Source: Akkermansia muciniphila (GTDB taxonomy: Bacteria; Verrucomicrobiota; Verrucomicrobiia; Verrucomicrobiales; Akkermansiaceae). Taken from it: a DNA stretch of 64,000 nucleotides. Position 1 is the stretch's first letter; each line of letters starts with the position of its first letter. This document shows positions 10,301 through 18,986 of the stretch, one piece after another. The notes beneath the pieces are model-generated. The model ran no database searches and had not been told where the DNA came from. It saw nothing but the letters and a program-made list of their open reading frames with translations. Both the position numbers and the translations under genes were made by a program. The stretch lies in NCBI GenBank assembly GCA_945874895.1, contig CAMCIC010000006.1, forward strand, positions 62,001 to 126,000. The letters run 5' to 3'.

Positions 10301-11934
10301 CGGTGCTTGCTAAGGCCTTGGGCTTGGTCGAGCAATATCAATTGAATCTCGCCGAGCTGGGTGCTGACGATCTGCAGCAATTGGTCGATAACAAGACTCT
10401 TCTCGGTGCGGCGCGTGCGAAGGCGCTCGAGCTTTACTGCCAGAAGAATCCCACCGCCGTCGATCGCGCGCTGTCCACATGGGCGGAGGATGCGGAGCCG
10501 GTTCTGGCTCTCGCTGCCTTGCAGGAAATGGTGAAGCGCCAGCCACAATCCGCGATTGTGCCATTAAAGAAATGGCTGCAGAGCAAGGATGTGGTGATGG
10601 CGCAGGGCGCTTGGTCGCTGATGGCGAAAATCCCGGGCGATAGCGCGGCTGCGGAAATCGTGCAGGGCCTGGGTGCTCTGACGCAGACCAAGGGGCTACT
10701 GCCCTATGCCATCGAGTTGCTCGAAACCGCCGAGCTTCGGAACGAGGCATCGGTCAAAAAAGCACTGGCCGATTGGAAAGCTTCGTTGCCAGCGGACGAC
10801 ATGCTGGCTCCTTGGAAAATCGCCATGGAAGGCGGCAATGCCAAACGCGGGGAGCAGATCTATCTCTCCCATCCAGCCGAGTGCATGCGATGCCATCGCG
10901 CCGGTCAAGGACACGAGGCGGGCGGCGAAGCCGGTCCCAATCTCGCCGGTGTGGGCGCACGGGGTGACCGCCATTTTATGATCGAATCGATGATGGTTCC
11001 CGGTGCTAAGGTGGCCGCCGGTTATGGCGTGGTTTCCGCGACATTGAACAATGGCAAGTCGGTAGGTGGCATCATGCTGCAGGAAACCAAAGACTTCATT
11101 GATATCGATGTGGGCGAGAGCATCTCGCGGGTGAATCGCACGGACATTAAGGAAATGACGCCACCGCTGTCCGCCATGCCGCCGATGATGGGCTTGCTCA
11201 AGCCACGTGAGGTCAGAGATTTGGTCGAGTGGTTGACCACTTTGAAAAAACAGACACCGGTGAAGAAAAGTCCGAAAAAGGTTGTGCCGATGAAAGTGAG
11301 CCAATCACGCGTCAAGCCCGATCAGGATTCGTCCGGTCTGATGATGGTGTCCACCGCTGAGCCTTCGGAACCCGCGTCTTCCGCATCCACGCTTACGCCA
11401 GAAGTGATGGCCATGGGAAAAACGCAGTTCGCACTATGCATGGCCTGTCATGGTGCCGATGGTGGCGGTGCGCCCGGGGTAGGCCCACCGCTCGCTGGAT
11501 CGGAGTGGGTGACCGGACCTGTGGAAAATCTGATCCGCATCCAACTGCGCGGCCTGATGGGACCGATCAAGGTCAAGGGCAGCGAATACAATCTGGTGAT
11601 GCCACCACAAGCACACCAGAACGATGACCAGATCGCGGCGGTGTTGACCTACATTCGTAACAATTTCGGAAACCAAGCCAGCCCGGTCACTTCCGCTCAA
11701 GTCGCCGCATTGCGCAGCGAGGTCGGCAAGCCCATGCTTACGGCCGCCGATCTGATCACACCACCAACACCGGCGAGCCCGCCTGCAGATGATGCAGGCT
11801 CATCTCCTGCCGCAAAAGGCTCTGATCCCGCGTTGTCTCTCAGTGCTCGCCTAGGTGTTCCGCTGTGGGTCGCTGCCTTGTTTGTCCTGTGGATCGGACT
11901 CTGCCTGCGCATCGCTTTCAAGCCTCGGAATTGA
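7393..11934 (+). CDS. Giant PVC-type haem-binding dehydrogenase (beta-propeller, HEAT repeats, two CxxCH)
   Basis: The start at 7393 gives a clean signal peptide (MKHASRTLAIF...AVAA); a TTG at 7360 would only add an odd leader. Order in the 1513-residue protein: jelly-roll or CBM-like domain (about 25-150), a sorbosone/glucose dehydrogenase-like beta-propeller with NHL-type blades (about 195-610), a long helical HEAT-repeat solenoid (about 620-1150), a cytochrome c motif CMRCH (Cys1164), a low-complexity Lys/Pro linker, a second haem motif CMACH (Cys1349), and a C-terminal hydrophobic helix that would anchor it in the membrane. This is the layout of PVC-type haem-binding membrane dehydrogenases, thought to pass electrons from periplasmic substrates to the respiratory chain. 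Substrate unknown; nearby sulfatases suggest sugars. Confidence 0.9.
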   Translation: MKHASRTLAIFAALSALPAVAATKIFESFEGDGFGSWEEKGTAFGKAPVPGITKGLTSELTAYSGESLACSAHEGDAATGSLTSAEFTIEEPYIVFLLAGGNHAGKTCVQLLVDGKVEREATGKDSLRCESATWDVTAWKGKKARIRLVDEERGSWGMIAVDHIIFTDYMNQKFPPVTKGHKPYTKGLVSSPVLPGVTIPEGVTAQVMADYKTQSVTSPTALCFDEKGNIYVSETHRFRYGVEDDRDNLYWYLDDLAAQKVEDRRKLHEKWKEKKPIAKLTEKSEIVRLLIDKDGDGVCETNKVFADGFNDVLDGTAAGVFAMEGTVYLASIPNIWTLRDKNGDGISDEKKILQGGFGVRISLSGHDLNGFALGPDGMIYGTVGDRALSFTTKEGKSYHYPNEGAAFRFEPDGSNFELIHTGLRNPKEIAFDAQGNAISVDNNSDQGDKARVVYIVPGGDSGWQMEHQAMHTFYKQIGLDAHPVNRWMAERMWEPQNDEQPAFIVPTMANLTSGPSGLTYHPGAGFLESEVGRFLICDYRGASAGSGIYSFSVAPAGAGMKLVDAREFNWGVAATDVEYSYDGKLVVADYKGGWTSHEDGRIYSLDAEKNTYLPDAVKQVKQWFAEGFQKRSNAELAGMLAHPDMRVRLRAQVELSRRPDGFTVFQTGLQSRKPLERLHSIWGMGIIARRGIAPAPSADGRAVVSDASKMKSAAHLLMELLKDPDAEIRTQALKMLADVKGLPMSNTTMSSLLKDQSPRVVFYATLLIARQGSKSFVPQMVDMLKTNQDKDPFLRHAGSYAFSLLLKDQELKALRAESHPSVRLAMVVALRRQKSPLLQEFVVDENSRVADEAIRAIHDQMLEESRPAVAALLDKTKGVKRTEMMWRRLLHSAYRLGSAKNAERLLKAASDEELPVNVRQEAIRLLATWSKPFPVDQSIGRWAPLAERSADEIKPVLSAGLPALIRGGGAVLAKALGLVEQYQLNLAELGADDLQQLVDNKTLLGAARAKALELYCQKNPTAVDRALSTWAEDAEPVLALAALQEMVKRQPQSAIVPLKKWLQSKDVVMAQGAWSLMAKIPGDSAAAEIVQGLGALTQTKGLLPYAIELLETAELRNEASVKKALADWKASLPADDMLAPWKIAMEGGNAKRGEQIYLSHPAECMRCHRAGQGHEAGGEAGPNLAGVGARGDRHFMIESMMVPGAKVAAGYGVVSATLNNGKSVGGIMLQETKDFIDIDVGESISRVNRTDIKEMTPPLSAMPPMMGLLKPREVRDLVEWLTTLKKQTPVKKSPKKVVPMKVSQSRVKPDQDSSGLMMVSTAEPSEPASSASTLTPEVMAMGKTQFALCMACHGADGGGAPGVGPPLAGSEWVTGPVENLIRIQLRGLMGPIKVKGSEYNLVMPPQAHQNDDQIAAVLTYIRNNFGNQASPVTSAQVAALRSEVGKPMLTAADLITPPTPASPPADDAGSSPAAKGSDPALSLSARLGVPLWVAALFVLWIGLCLRIAFKPRN

Positions 11935-12035
11935 GTGCATGATTCGTTCATAAAGCGATGGTGCCTTCGCGAGGCTTTTCCGAATCACTGTCCTGATTTA
12001 CGAACGTTCTTGAGGGTCAACGATCCAGCAACAAG

Positions 12036-12057
12036 CCAGCCCAGCGCAACGGGCTGG
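12036..12057 (+). other. Hairpin in the cytochrome intergenic region
   Basis: The 222 bp between the two giant cytochrome genes (11935-12156) contains a perfect 7-bp stem, CCAGCCC and GGGCTGG, around an 8-nt loop. No T-run follows, so it is not a standard intrinsic terminator; it could be an RNA-processing or pausing element. Nothing else recognisable is seen in this gap. Confidence 0.35.
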
Positions 12058-12156
12058 GTGCGCAATAACAACCGTTTCACGAGGGCTGAACTCATTGACG
12101 ACATCACGATCTCCTTGCGCAAATCTCAGGGACAGGTTACAGACTTTTTTGTGATG

Positions 12157-15100
12157 ATGAAACGTATCTTATGGCTGCTGAGCCTCGCCGTTATCGCTGA
12201 CGCAGCTCCGCCGCGGAATGCGTTGCCGCTTACGGCGGAGCAGTGGCCGGAGAACTATCGGCTGCATGTGGAGGGGGCGAGTAAGATTTCGTGGGGTGAG
12301 GATGTTTCCATTTCGTTGGATCGCGCCGTCTCGCATGACATCGCGCTGGAGCATTCGGCTCAGGGGGATCCTTTGCTGCGGGTGTGGCGTGCGGGGAAGT
12401 TGGTGCGTGGGCCAGAAAAAATTCCTGCACTGGGGAGTCGAGGTGGTGTGTATGCTGATGCGCAGCTCGATCTGGGTGCTGATTTCACGGCGATGGCGGC
12501 CTTTTCCACCACGGCGGATGGCACCTTGTTCGCGATGTGCGATGCCAAAGGCCCGTGGTCGCCGGGAGCCAAGGCTTTGTTTCTGCGTGGGGGGCAACTG
12601 ATCTACGACATTGGCTGGCTGGGTGAGTGCGGTGGTGGTCGCAAAGTCACGGATGGCAAGCCACACACGGTGGTCCTGACATCGCAGAAGGGAGGGGTGC
12701 AGATCTGGCTCGATGGGAAAAAGGTCGTGGAACAAGAGTCGTTCCAGCGGCCCGATGTCAAGGGGCATGTGTGGAAGGTGGGGCAGGCCAGCAAGGACTT
12801 CGGTGGGGCGTTCCAGCGTGGCACCATTTCTGCACTGCGGGTATGGAAACGCGCCATGCCACCTGCGGAGATCGCATTGCTGTTTCAAAACGACGCGAAG
12901 GGAGCGAACACGCCCGACTTCACCTATGTGCCGCAGGCAGCGAAGAAGCCGAAGCTGGAGGGTGATACGGGATGGGTGCAGGCGCTGGAGCGCAGCGATC
13001 ACGCGGAGATCGTGCAATCATGGAATGAGAAATCGCTGAAAGAGGGTGCTGAGATCTATCAGGCGATGTGCATCGTTTGTCATGGCGATAAGGACAAACC
13101 CGGCTCGCTCCCTACGGCGCTGCGTTTTGCGGAAGGCTCGTTCAAGAATGGCGCGGATCCTTACTCGATGTATCTCACGCTCACGCATGGCTACAACCAG
13201 ATGGTCGCGCAGCCGCAATACACCACGGCACAAAAATACGCGGTGATCCAATACATCCGAGATGCCTATCTGAAAGTGCACAATCCCTCGCAATACACGC
13301 CAGTGACGCCGGAGTATCTGGCATCCTTGCCTAAGGCTATGCTTTCGGCGGAGGTGGAAAAAGAGGATCGCTCGCAGCCACCGTTCAAGCGCATGGAACT
13401 GGGGTCCGCGCTGCTGTGGACCTATCAGATCGAAAAAGGCAACATCGCGCAAAAGGGCATCGCCATTCGGCTGGATTCTGGTCCTGGCGGCGTGACGAAA
13501 GGTCGGGCGTGGATGGTGTATGATCATGATACCATGCGTCTCGCCGCTGCGACCACGGGTGACTTCATCGATTGGCGCGGCATTGCGTTTGACGGCAGTC
13601 ACGGCACCCATACGTCTCTCAGTGGCGAAAAACACATCGTGCTGCCGGAGGGACCAGGTTGGACGATGACGGACTTTGAGGACAAACGGGCAACAGCGAA
13701 GGATGGTAGAAAGTATGGCCCGCATCCGGGGTTGAAATATCTGGGCCTTTATTTTCATCAGAACCAGTGTGTGATCGAACAGGAAATCTACGGCGCGCGT
13801 ATGCTGGAATCGCCGTCATGGATCGAGAACGGTGACAAGCCGGTTTTTGTGCGCACGATTCACGGGCTCACGCCATGGCAAATGCTGAAGCTGCGCGTGG
13901 CGCCGGATTCGTTCGAGGTGGTGATGAAAGGTGAGGGCACCCTAAAGAAAGAAGGTGGCTATTGGGTGGCGAGCTTGCCCAGTCAGGCGAAGGTGCGGTT
14001 TTTCCTATCTCGTAGCGATGCGGCATCGATTGCAGCGCTCGCCCGTTCGATGCCTGAAACAATTGATCTTGTCGCCCTGACAAAAGGCGGCCCGGCTCAA
14101 TCCTCCGCCACGGTCACCACCACCTCGGTGGCGGGCAAGGAAGACGCGCCATTTGTCGCCGATGAATTTCCGCTGCCTATCGAAAATCCCTATCACAGCT
14201 GGATGCGGCCCGGTGGCTTTGATTTCACTCCGGATGGAAAAGGTGCGATCGTGGCGATGTGGAATGGCGATGTCTGGCGTGTGGATGGTATCAAAGAGAA
14301 AGCGCCTGCTACGCTGACATGGCGTCGCATCGCGAGTGGCTTATTCCAGCCTCTGGGCGTGAAATTCCGCGGCGAGGAACTGTTCATCACCTGCCGCGAT
14401 CAGATCGCGAAACTCGTGGATCTCAATGGCGATGGGGAGATCGACCAGGTCGCCTGCTTCAATAACGATGCGCAAGTAACGGAACATTTCCATGAATTTG
14501 CGATGGGCTTGCAGACCGACAAGGAAGGCAATTTCTACTATGCCAAATCCGCGCGCCATGCGCTCGATAGCGTGGTGCCGCAGCACGGAACCTTGCTGAA
14601 AGTATCTGCGGATGGAACTACTACGAATATCGTAGCAAATGGATTCCGCGCGGCGAATGGGGTTTGTTTGAATGATGACGGGAGTTTTTTTGTCACCGAT
14701 CAGGAAGGTCACTGGACGCCGAAAAACCGGATCAATCGCGTGAAGCCCGGTGGATTTTACGGGAATATGTATGGATTTTCGGATGTTAAGGATTCCTCGG
14801 ATGCCGCGATGCAGACGCCCATGGTGTGGATGACCAATGCGAAGGACCGCAGTCCCGCCGAGTTGTTGTGGGTGCCGAAAAACGCCTGGGGCAATCTGGG
14901 GGGGAGCCTGCTGAATCTGAGCTACGGCATGGGTCGTGCATTCATTGTGCCGCACGAGGAAGTGAAGGGTCAGTGGCAAGGTGCGATCTGCGAGTTGCCC
15001 CTGCCGGCTTTTGAGTCGGGGCTCATGCGAGGGCGATTTGGTGACGATGGCTCGCTCTACGGTTGCGGGATGTTTGCTTGGGCGGGCAATGCCACATCGC

Positions 15101-15429
15101 CCGGCGGACTCTATCGGATTCGTCGTGGTAGCAAGTCCGTTGCTGTGCCGATCGCCATTCACGCGGCGAAAGGAAGGATGTCGGTGACATTCACCGAGGC
15201 CATCGCCTCCGATGCCTGCTCCTTCAAGATCTGGAGCCTGAAACGATCGGCGCAGTATGGATCCAAGCACTATGACGAAAAGCCGCTGTCCATTGCCAGC
15301 AGCAAACTCAGTGGTGACAAACGTACGATTACGTTGGAGATTCCCGACCTCGCCCCCACGCAATGTTATGAATGGAAAATCGGTGACAGCATTCTGCATG
15401 GCACCATTCACCAACTACAAGAACCATGA
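12157..15429 (+). CDS. PVC-type cytochrome c protein with LamG, DUF6797-like region and beta-propeller
   Basis: The frame is open from 11935, but codons before 12151 look non-coding and a signal peptide (MKRILWLLSLAVIADA) begins at the ATG at 12157; an adjacent ATG at 12154 and GTG at 12151 are alternatives. The 1090-residue product has a LamG-like jelly roll (about 85-240), one haem motif CIVCHGDKD (Cys305), a region resembling DUF6797 (about 395-560; GRAWMVYDHD and FDGSHGTHTS landmarks), and a C-terminal NHL-type beta-propeller (about 660-1000). It is probably a periplasmic dehydrogenase or electron carrier paired with the preceding protein. Its stop overlaps the next sulfatase start (ATGA), implying translational coupling. 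The DUF6797 assignment is from memory of the family. Confidence 0.85.
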   Translation: MKRILWLLSLAVIADAAPPRNALPLTAEQWPENYRLHVEGASKISWGEDVSISLDRAVSHDIALEHSAQGDPLLRVWRAGKLVRGPEKIPALGSRGGVYADAQLDLGADFTAMAAFSTTADGTLFAMCDAKGPWSPGAKALFLRGGQLIYDIGWLGECGGGRKVTDGKPHTVVLTSQKGGVQIWLDGKKVVEQESFQRPDVKGHVWKVGQASKDFGGAFQRGTISALRVWKRAMPPAEIALLFQNDAKGANTPDFTYVPQAAKKPKLEGDTGWVQALERSDHAEIVQSWNEKSLKEGAEIYQAMCIVCHGDKDKPGSLPTALRFAEGSFKNGADPYSMYLTLTHGYNQMVAQPQYTTAQKYAVIQYIRDAYLKVHNPSQYTPVTPEYLASLPKAMLSAEVEKEDRSQPPFKRMELGSALLWTYQIEKGNIAQKGIAIRLDSGPGGVTKGRAWMVYDHDTMRLAAATTGDFIDWRGIAFDGSHGTHTSLSGEKHIVLPEGPGWTMTDFEDKRATAKDGRKYGPHPGLKYLGLYFHQNQCVIEQEIYGARMLESPSWIENGDKPVFVRTIHGLTPWQMLKLRVAPDSFEVVMKGEGTLKKEGGYWVASLPSQAKVRFFLSRSDAASIAALARSMPETIDLVALTKGGPAQSSATVTTTSVAGKEDAPFVADEFPLPIENPYHSWMRPGGFDFTPDGKGAIVAMWNGDVWRVDGIKEKAPATLTWRRIASGLFQPLGVKFRGEELFITCRDQIAKLVDLNGDGEIDQVACFNNDAQVTEHFHEFAMGLQTDKEGNFYYAKSARHALDSVVPQHGTLLKVSADGTTTNIVANGFRAANGVCLNDDGSFFVTDQEGHWTPKNRINRVKPGGFYGNMYGFSDVKDSSDAAMQTPMVWMTNAKDRSPAELLWVPKNAWGNLGGSLLNLSYGMGRAFIVPHEEVKGQWQGAICELPLPAFESGLMRGRFGDDGSLYGCGMFAWAGNATSPGGLYRIRRGSKSVAVPIAIHAAKGRMSVTFTEAIASDACSFKIWSLKRSAQYGSKHYDEKPLSIASSKLSGDKRTITLEIPDLAPTQCYEWKIGDSILHGTIHQLQEP

Positions 15430-16817
15430 AAACGATCAAAAAACTTTCTTTATGGATGCCATTGTTGAGCATCGCCCTGGCTTGCGGATCCGCCCCTGCG
15501 GTTGCAAAACCCAATGTGATTTTGATTTTTGCCGATGACCTTGGCTATGCCGACCTCGGTTGCTACGGAGCGGAAAAAATCCGCACGCCACATCTCGATC
15601 GCATGGCGGCGGAGGGTGTGCGGTTTACGGATTTTTATTCAGCGGCGGAAGTGTGCACTCCCAGTCGTGCGGCCTTGCTCACGGGGCGTTATCCGCTCCG
15701 CAGTGGCATGTGTGGCGATGTGGAACGCGTGCTTTTCCCGAACTCGAAAGGCGGGTTGCCGCCTGCGGAAACAACCCTCGCCGAGGCATTGCGAGGCGAA
15801 GGATACTCCACCATGCACATCGGCAAGTGGCATCTGGGGATTCACGAGGGCTCGCGCCCACTGGATCAGGGTTTTGACCACAGCTTCGGGCTTCCCTACT
15901 CGAACGACATGGATGCGCGGAAAGATTTGCCCAAGGGTGCAACGTCATCGGCAACGCCTCCGGCCGATGGCTGGAATGTCGCTTTGATGCGAGATGGCAA
16001 GGTCATGGAACAACCTGCGGACCAAACAACACTCACCAAACGCTACACGGAGGAGGCGGTGAGGTTCATCGGTGATCACAAAACCAAACCTTTTTTTCTC
16101 TATCTCGCTCACACCTTTCCCCACGTGCCTTTGTTTGCCTCACCAGATTTCCGCGGCAAGAGCAAGGCTGGGATTTACGGCGATACAGTGGAAGAGCTCG
16201 ACTGGAGTGTAGGACAAATTCTGGATGCATTGCGCAAGGAGAAGATGCAGGAAAATACTCTCGTGGTATTTACCAGTGACAATGGTCCTTGGTTGATCAT
16301 GGGATCGCAAGGCGGTTCGGCCGGACCTCTGCGCGATGGCAAAGGCAGCACCTGGGAGGGTGGTATGCGCGTGCCTTGTCTTGCGTGGATGCCCGGTCGG
16401 ATCAAGCCTGCGGTGTCGTCGCAGGTGGTGCAGGCGATGGATTGGTTTCCCACAGCGATCTCGATGGCGGGGGGCAAGCTGCCGGAAGGAGTAGCTTTCG
16501 ATGGCACCAATCTATCAGCGCTTTTGTTTGATCATCAGACATTGCCAGAAAGACCTTATTTTTTCTATCGCGGTCCGCATTTGTTCGCCTGCCGCATCGG
16601 CCCCTGGAAGGCGCATTTTCATACGCAAGGCGGATTCGGCGGAGAGCCTAAGCAATCTCATGAACCGCCGCTGCTCTATCACCTGAGCGATGATCCGGGA
16701 GAACGCGAAAATGTCGCGCCGCGGCACCCGGAAGTGATGAACATGATCCATGAGACCGTGCGCAAGCATAAGGCCGTCATGGTGCCCGGAACAAAACAAC
16801 TCAAGTCCAAGCATTGA
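15426..16817 (+). CDS. Secreted type I sulfatase (arylsulfatase-like)
   Basis: The 463-residue protein has an N-terminal signal peptide (to about residue 27) and a complete alkaline-phosphatase-fold sulfatase domain. The metal-binding start IFADDLGYADLGCYG, the formylglycine motif CTPSR (Cys77) in CTPSRAALLTGRYP, the GKWHLG block and the TSDNG block are all present. Formylglycine sulfatases hydrolyse sulfate esters of sugars in the periplasm or outside; Cys77 would need a maturase, and none is encoded in this window. The start overlaps the preceding cytochrome stop by 4 bp and its own stop overlaps the next sulfatase start by 1 bp. The sulfated substrate cannot be deduced. Confidence 0.94.
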   Translation: MKTIKKLSLWMPLLSIALACGSAPAVAKPNVILIFADDLGYADLGCYGAEKIRTPHLDRMAAEGVRFTDFYSAAEVCTPSRAALLTGRYPLRSGMCGDVERVLFPNSKGGLPPAETTLAEALRGEGYSTMHIGKWHLGIHEGSRPLDQGFDHSFGLPYSNDMDARKDLPKGATSSATPPADGWNVALMRDGKVMEQPADQTTLTKRYTEEAVRFIGDHKTKPFFLYLAHTFPHVPLFASPDFRGKSKAGIYGDTVEELDWSVGQILDALRKEKMQENTLVVFTSDNGPWLIMGSQGGSAGPLRDGKGSTWEGGMRVPCLAWMPGRIKPAVSSQVVQAMDWFPTAISMAGGKLPEGVAFDGTNLSALLFDHQTLPERPYFFYRGPHLFACRIGPWKAHFHTQGGFGGEPKQSHEPPLLYHLSDDPGERENVAPRHPEVMNMIHETVRKHKAVMVPGTKQLKSKH

Positions 16818-18391
16818 TGCATTTTTTCTCCAAAACAATCTTGTTAGGATGGATTGTTCTTTCGGGACTGCATGCCGCATCAAAGCCGAATGTGGTGCTC
16901 ATTCTGGCCGATGATCTCGGCTATTCGGATCTCGGGTGCTACGGTGGCGAGATCGCCACGCCCCATCTCGATGCTCTGTCCAAGGATGGTGTGCGATTCA
17001 CCCAGTTTTACAATACCGCGCGCTGTTGGCCGACGCGTGCCTCATTGCTCACGGGATACTATGCGCAGCAGATCCATCGCGATGCCCTGCCGTCCGTGCG
17101 TGGTGGAGTGGCGGGCAAGCGTCAGGCTTGGGCACCACTTTTGCCGATGTATCTCACAAAAGCCGGCTATCGTAGCTACCATTCGGGAAAGTGGCATATC
17201 GATGGGAAAGTGCTAGAGGGTGGATTTGAAAAATCGTTCAACATCGCGAGCCCAGGGAATTTTTTCACTACGGCCGGTGGCTATCTGAATGATATGGCGG
17301 TAAAGCCGGTGCAAGTGGGTGAGTCACACTACATTACCATCACCACCGCGGATCACGCGATCCAATGTCTCAAAGATCATGCGAAGGAGACCTCAGACCG
17401 ACCATTTTTTCAATACATCGCTTTTCACGCACCACATTTTCCTCTGCATGCCTTGCCGCAGGATATCGCGAAATATCGGGATCACTACCTGGACGGCTGG
17501 GACAAGATGCGTGAGCGGCGTTACCAACGTCAGCGCGAAATGGGTCTCGTGAGCAACGCATTGTCCGCACTGGAAAAAGACGTCGGTCCTCCCGCGCGGT
17601 TTCCTGATTTCCGTGAAAAGCTGGGCGACGGAGAAGTTCTTTTCCCCTTGCCTTGGGTTGAATTGACGGCGGAGCAGCGGCGCTTCCAGGCGACCAAGAT
17701 GGCGATTCACGCGGCAATGGTCGATCGCATGGATCAGGAGATCGGGCGCATCATCGCGCAGCTTAAGGCGATGAATGCCTACGATAACACCCTCATTCTT
17801 TTTGCTTCTGACAACGGAGCGAGTGCTGAGGTCATGGTTAGGGACGGAGGACATGATAAGAATGCAGCACCTGGTAGCGCGGCTTCTTACTTATGCCTCG
17901 GTCCTGGATTTTCCAGTGCCTGCAACACTCCGTTCCGACGCCACAAAACCTGGGTGCATGAGGGCGGCATCAGCACTCCTCTGATTGCCCACTGGCCACG
18001 CGGAATCGCTGCGAAAAACGAACTGCGCCACACGCCCGCACATGTCATCGACATCGTGCCCACCATATTGGAAATCGCAGGAGTCGAAAAGCCGACGGAG
18101 TGGCAGGGAGAAAAAGTTCCGCGCGCGCCCGGCAAAAGTCTCGTGCCCGCGCTGAGAAGCGATGTCACCATCGTACGTGAAGGCCTTTGGTGGATGCATG
18201 AGGGACATCGCGCAGCACGCTGTGGCGATTGGAAAATCGTTTCCCTGCGTGGTAAAGATTGGGAGCTCTACGATCTGAAAAACGATCGGGCGGAGCAACA
18301 CAACCTAGCGGAAAAAGACTCGCTCACACTGCGGAGGCTGAGCGAATACTGGCAGCAAAAGTGCGACGAATTCACTCGGATGGTCCGGTAA
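16817..18391 (+). CDS. Secreted type I sulfatase (CxPTR variant)
   Basis: I place the start at the ATG at 16817, which forms a TGATG junction with the previous stop; a TTG at 16814 is unnecessary. The 524-residue product has a signal peptide (to about residue 21), the LADDLGYSDLGCYGG metal site, and CWPTRASLLTG as the formylglycine motif (Cys70), with Thr in place of the usual Ser. GKWHID and ASDNGAS blocks follow. It is the last gene of the cytochrome-sulfatase run. The CxPTR variant occurs in other PVC sulfatases and should still be convertible to formylglycine, but this was not tested. Substrate unknown. Confidence 0.92.
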   Translation: MHFFSKTILLGWIVLSGLHAASKPNVVLILADDLGYSDLGCYGGEIATPHLDALSKDGVRFTQFYNTARCWPTRASLLTGYYAQQIHRDALPSVRGGVAGKRQAWAPLLPMYLTKAGYRSYHSGKWHIDGKVLEGGFEKSFNIASPGNFFTTAGGYLNDMAVKPVQVGESHYITITTADHAIQCLKDHAKETSDRPFFQYIAFHAPHFPLHALPQDIAKYRDHYLDGWDKMRERRYQRQREMGLVSNALSALEKDVGPPARFPDFREKLGDGEVLFPLPWVELTAEQRRFQATKMAIHAAMVDRMDQEIGRIIAQLKAMNAYDNTLILFASDNGASAEVMVRDGGHDKNAAPGSAASYLCLGPGFSSACNTPFRRHKTWVHEGGISTPLIAHWPRGIAAKNELRHTPAHVIDIVPTILEIAGVEKPTEWQGEKVPRAPGKSLVPALRSDVTIVREGLWWMHEGHRAARCGDWKIVSLRGKDWELYDLKNDRAEQHNLAEKDSLTLRRLSEYWQQKCDEFTRMVR

Positions 18392-18464
18392 ACAGACGGT
18401 GCTGCTATCATGCGTGAGATGAAGCGCACAGAAGTTGCACTATCACCATAGGTCTCATGACATC

Positions 18465-18498
18465 AAAAAAAAGCAGACTTCCCCTAGGGAAAGTCTGC
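18465..18498 (-). terminator. Intrinsic terminator of the small Cys-rich peptide operon
   Basis: An inverted repeat (GCAGACTTCCC with its complement, one bulged A) lies at 18473-18498. On the minus strand it is followed by eight T (the A-run at 18465-18472). It sits 25 bp past the stop of the minus-strand gene at 18523, exactly where that transcript should end. Confidence 0.85.
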
Positions 18499-18522
18499 GT
18501 GCGAAGAAGATCTTCGAGATCC

Positions 18523-18681
18523 TTACTTCTCGTTGGTGACCTCTGGAGCCACAGGGAAATTGCGGAATTGAGGAAGTTTTTTCAGCTTGGGTGCCTTGGA
18601 GTCGCTAGTGCAGCAAAAGCAGCATGAGCTCGAAATCATGGCGGTGGCGGCCAATGCGATGAGGGTAAGGGTGCGGATCAT
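18523..18681 (-). CDS. Small Cys-rich exported peptide
   Basis: This 52-residue frame starts MIRTLTLIALAATAM, a typical short signal or lipoprotein leader, then carries CCFCC followed by a Lys/Pro-rich tail. A longer in-frame start at 18825 would overlap the next gene and lacks coding character. The lipobox is weak (ISSSC), so it may be a lipoprotein or a secreted peptide. It lies 43 bp downstream of a similar gene and directly upstream of a strong terminator, which supports real expression. The clustered cysteines could bind metal or form disulfides; no function is assigned. Confidence 0.6.
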   Translation of the reverse strand: MIRTLTLIALAATAMISSSCCFCCTSDSKAPKLKKLPQFRNFPVAPEVTNEK

Positions 18682-18724
18682 GGTGGTAGTGTTTTTTTGT
18701 TGGTTGAGAGGGTGAAAATTGACG

Positions 18725-18844
18725 TCAGACATGGGGAGCTTGATAAGTGGGCTTTGGCGGCGCCTCGACGGATTTGCTGGCACAGCAGGACTGAATCCCA
18801 CAACAAGCGAGCAGCACAATAGCAAACGAAACGAGGAATTTCAT
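18725..18844 (-). CDS. Small Cys-rich lipoprotein
   Basis: A 39-residue product beginning MKFLVSFAIVLLACC, with a good lipobox (LLAC, Cys14), followed by a second Cys pair and a Pro-rich tail ending PPKPTYQAP. Such tiny lipoproteins are easily missed by gene callers. It forms a two-gene unit with the peptide at 18523-18681, with which it shares size, leader and paired Cys but little other sequence. I see no strong Shine-Dalgarno site. The 142 bp to the next gene (18845-18986) shows no other feature. Confidence 0.55.
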   Translation of the reverse strand: MKFLVSFAIVLLACCGIQSCCASKSVEAPPKPTYQAPHV

Positions 18845-18986
18845 GATGAACCACTCACAAGGAGTCAGAAAAAAACTAGCGGACGCGTCGAGCAGTGCAA
18901 GGCAAAAAATCTTTGGTGGAGAAAAAATCATGATGGCTGCGCTCGGTGCCACGATGGGATAGAGAGGATCAGCGAAGAGTCGTGTT

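Noticed and set aside
14341-15414. Long minus-strand open frame (357 codons) inside the second cytochrome gene
   Set aside because: It is fully antisense to a strongly supported gene with clear domains. Its translation is Arg/His/Ile-rich without family motifs, typical of a shadow frame in GC-rich DNA.
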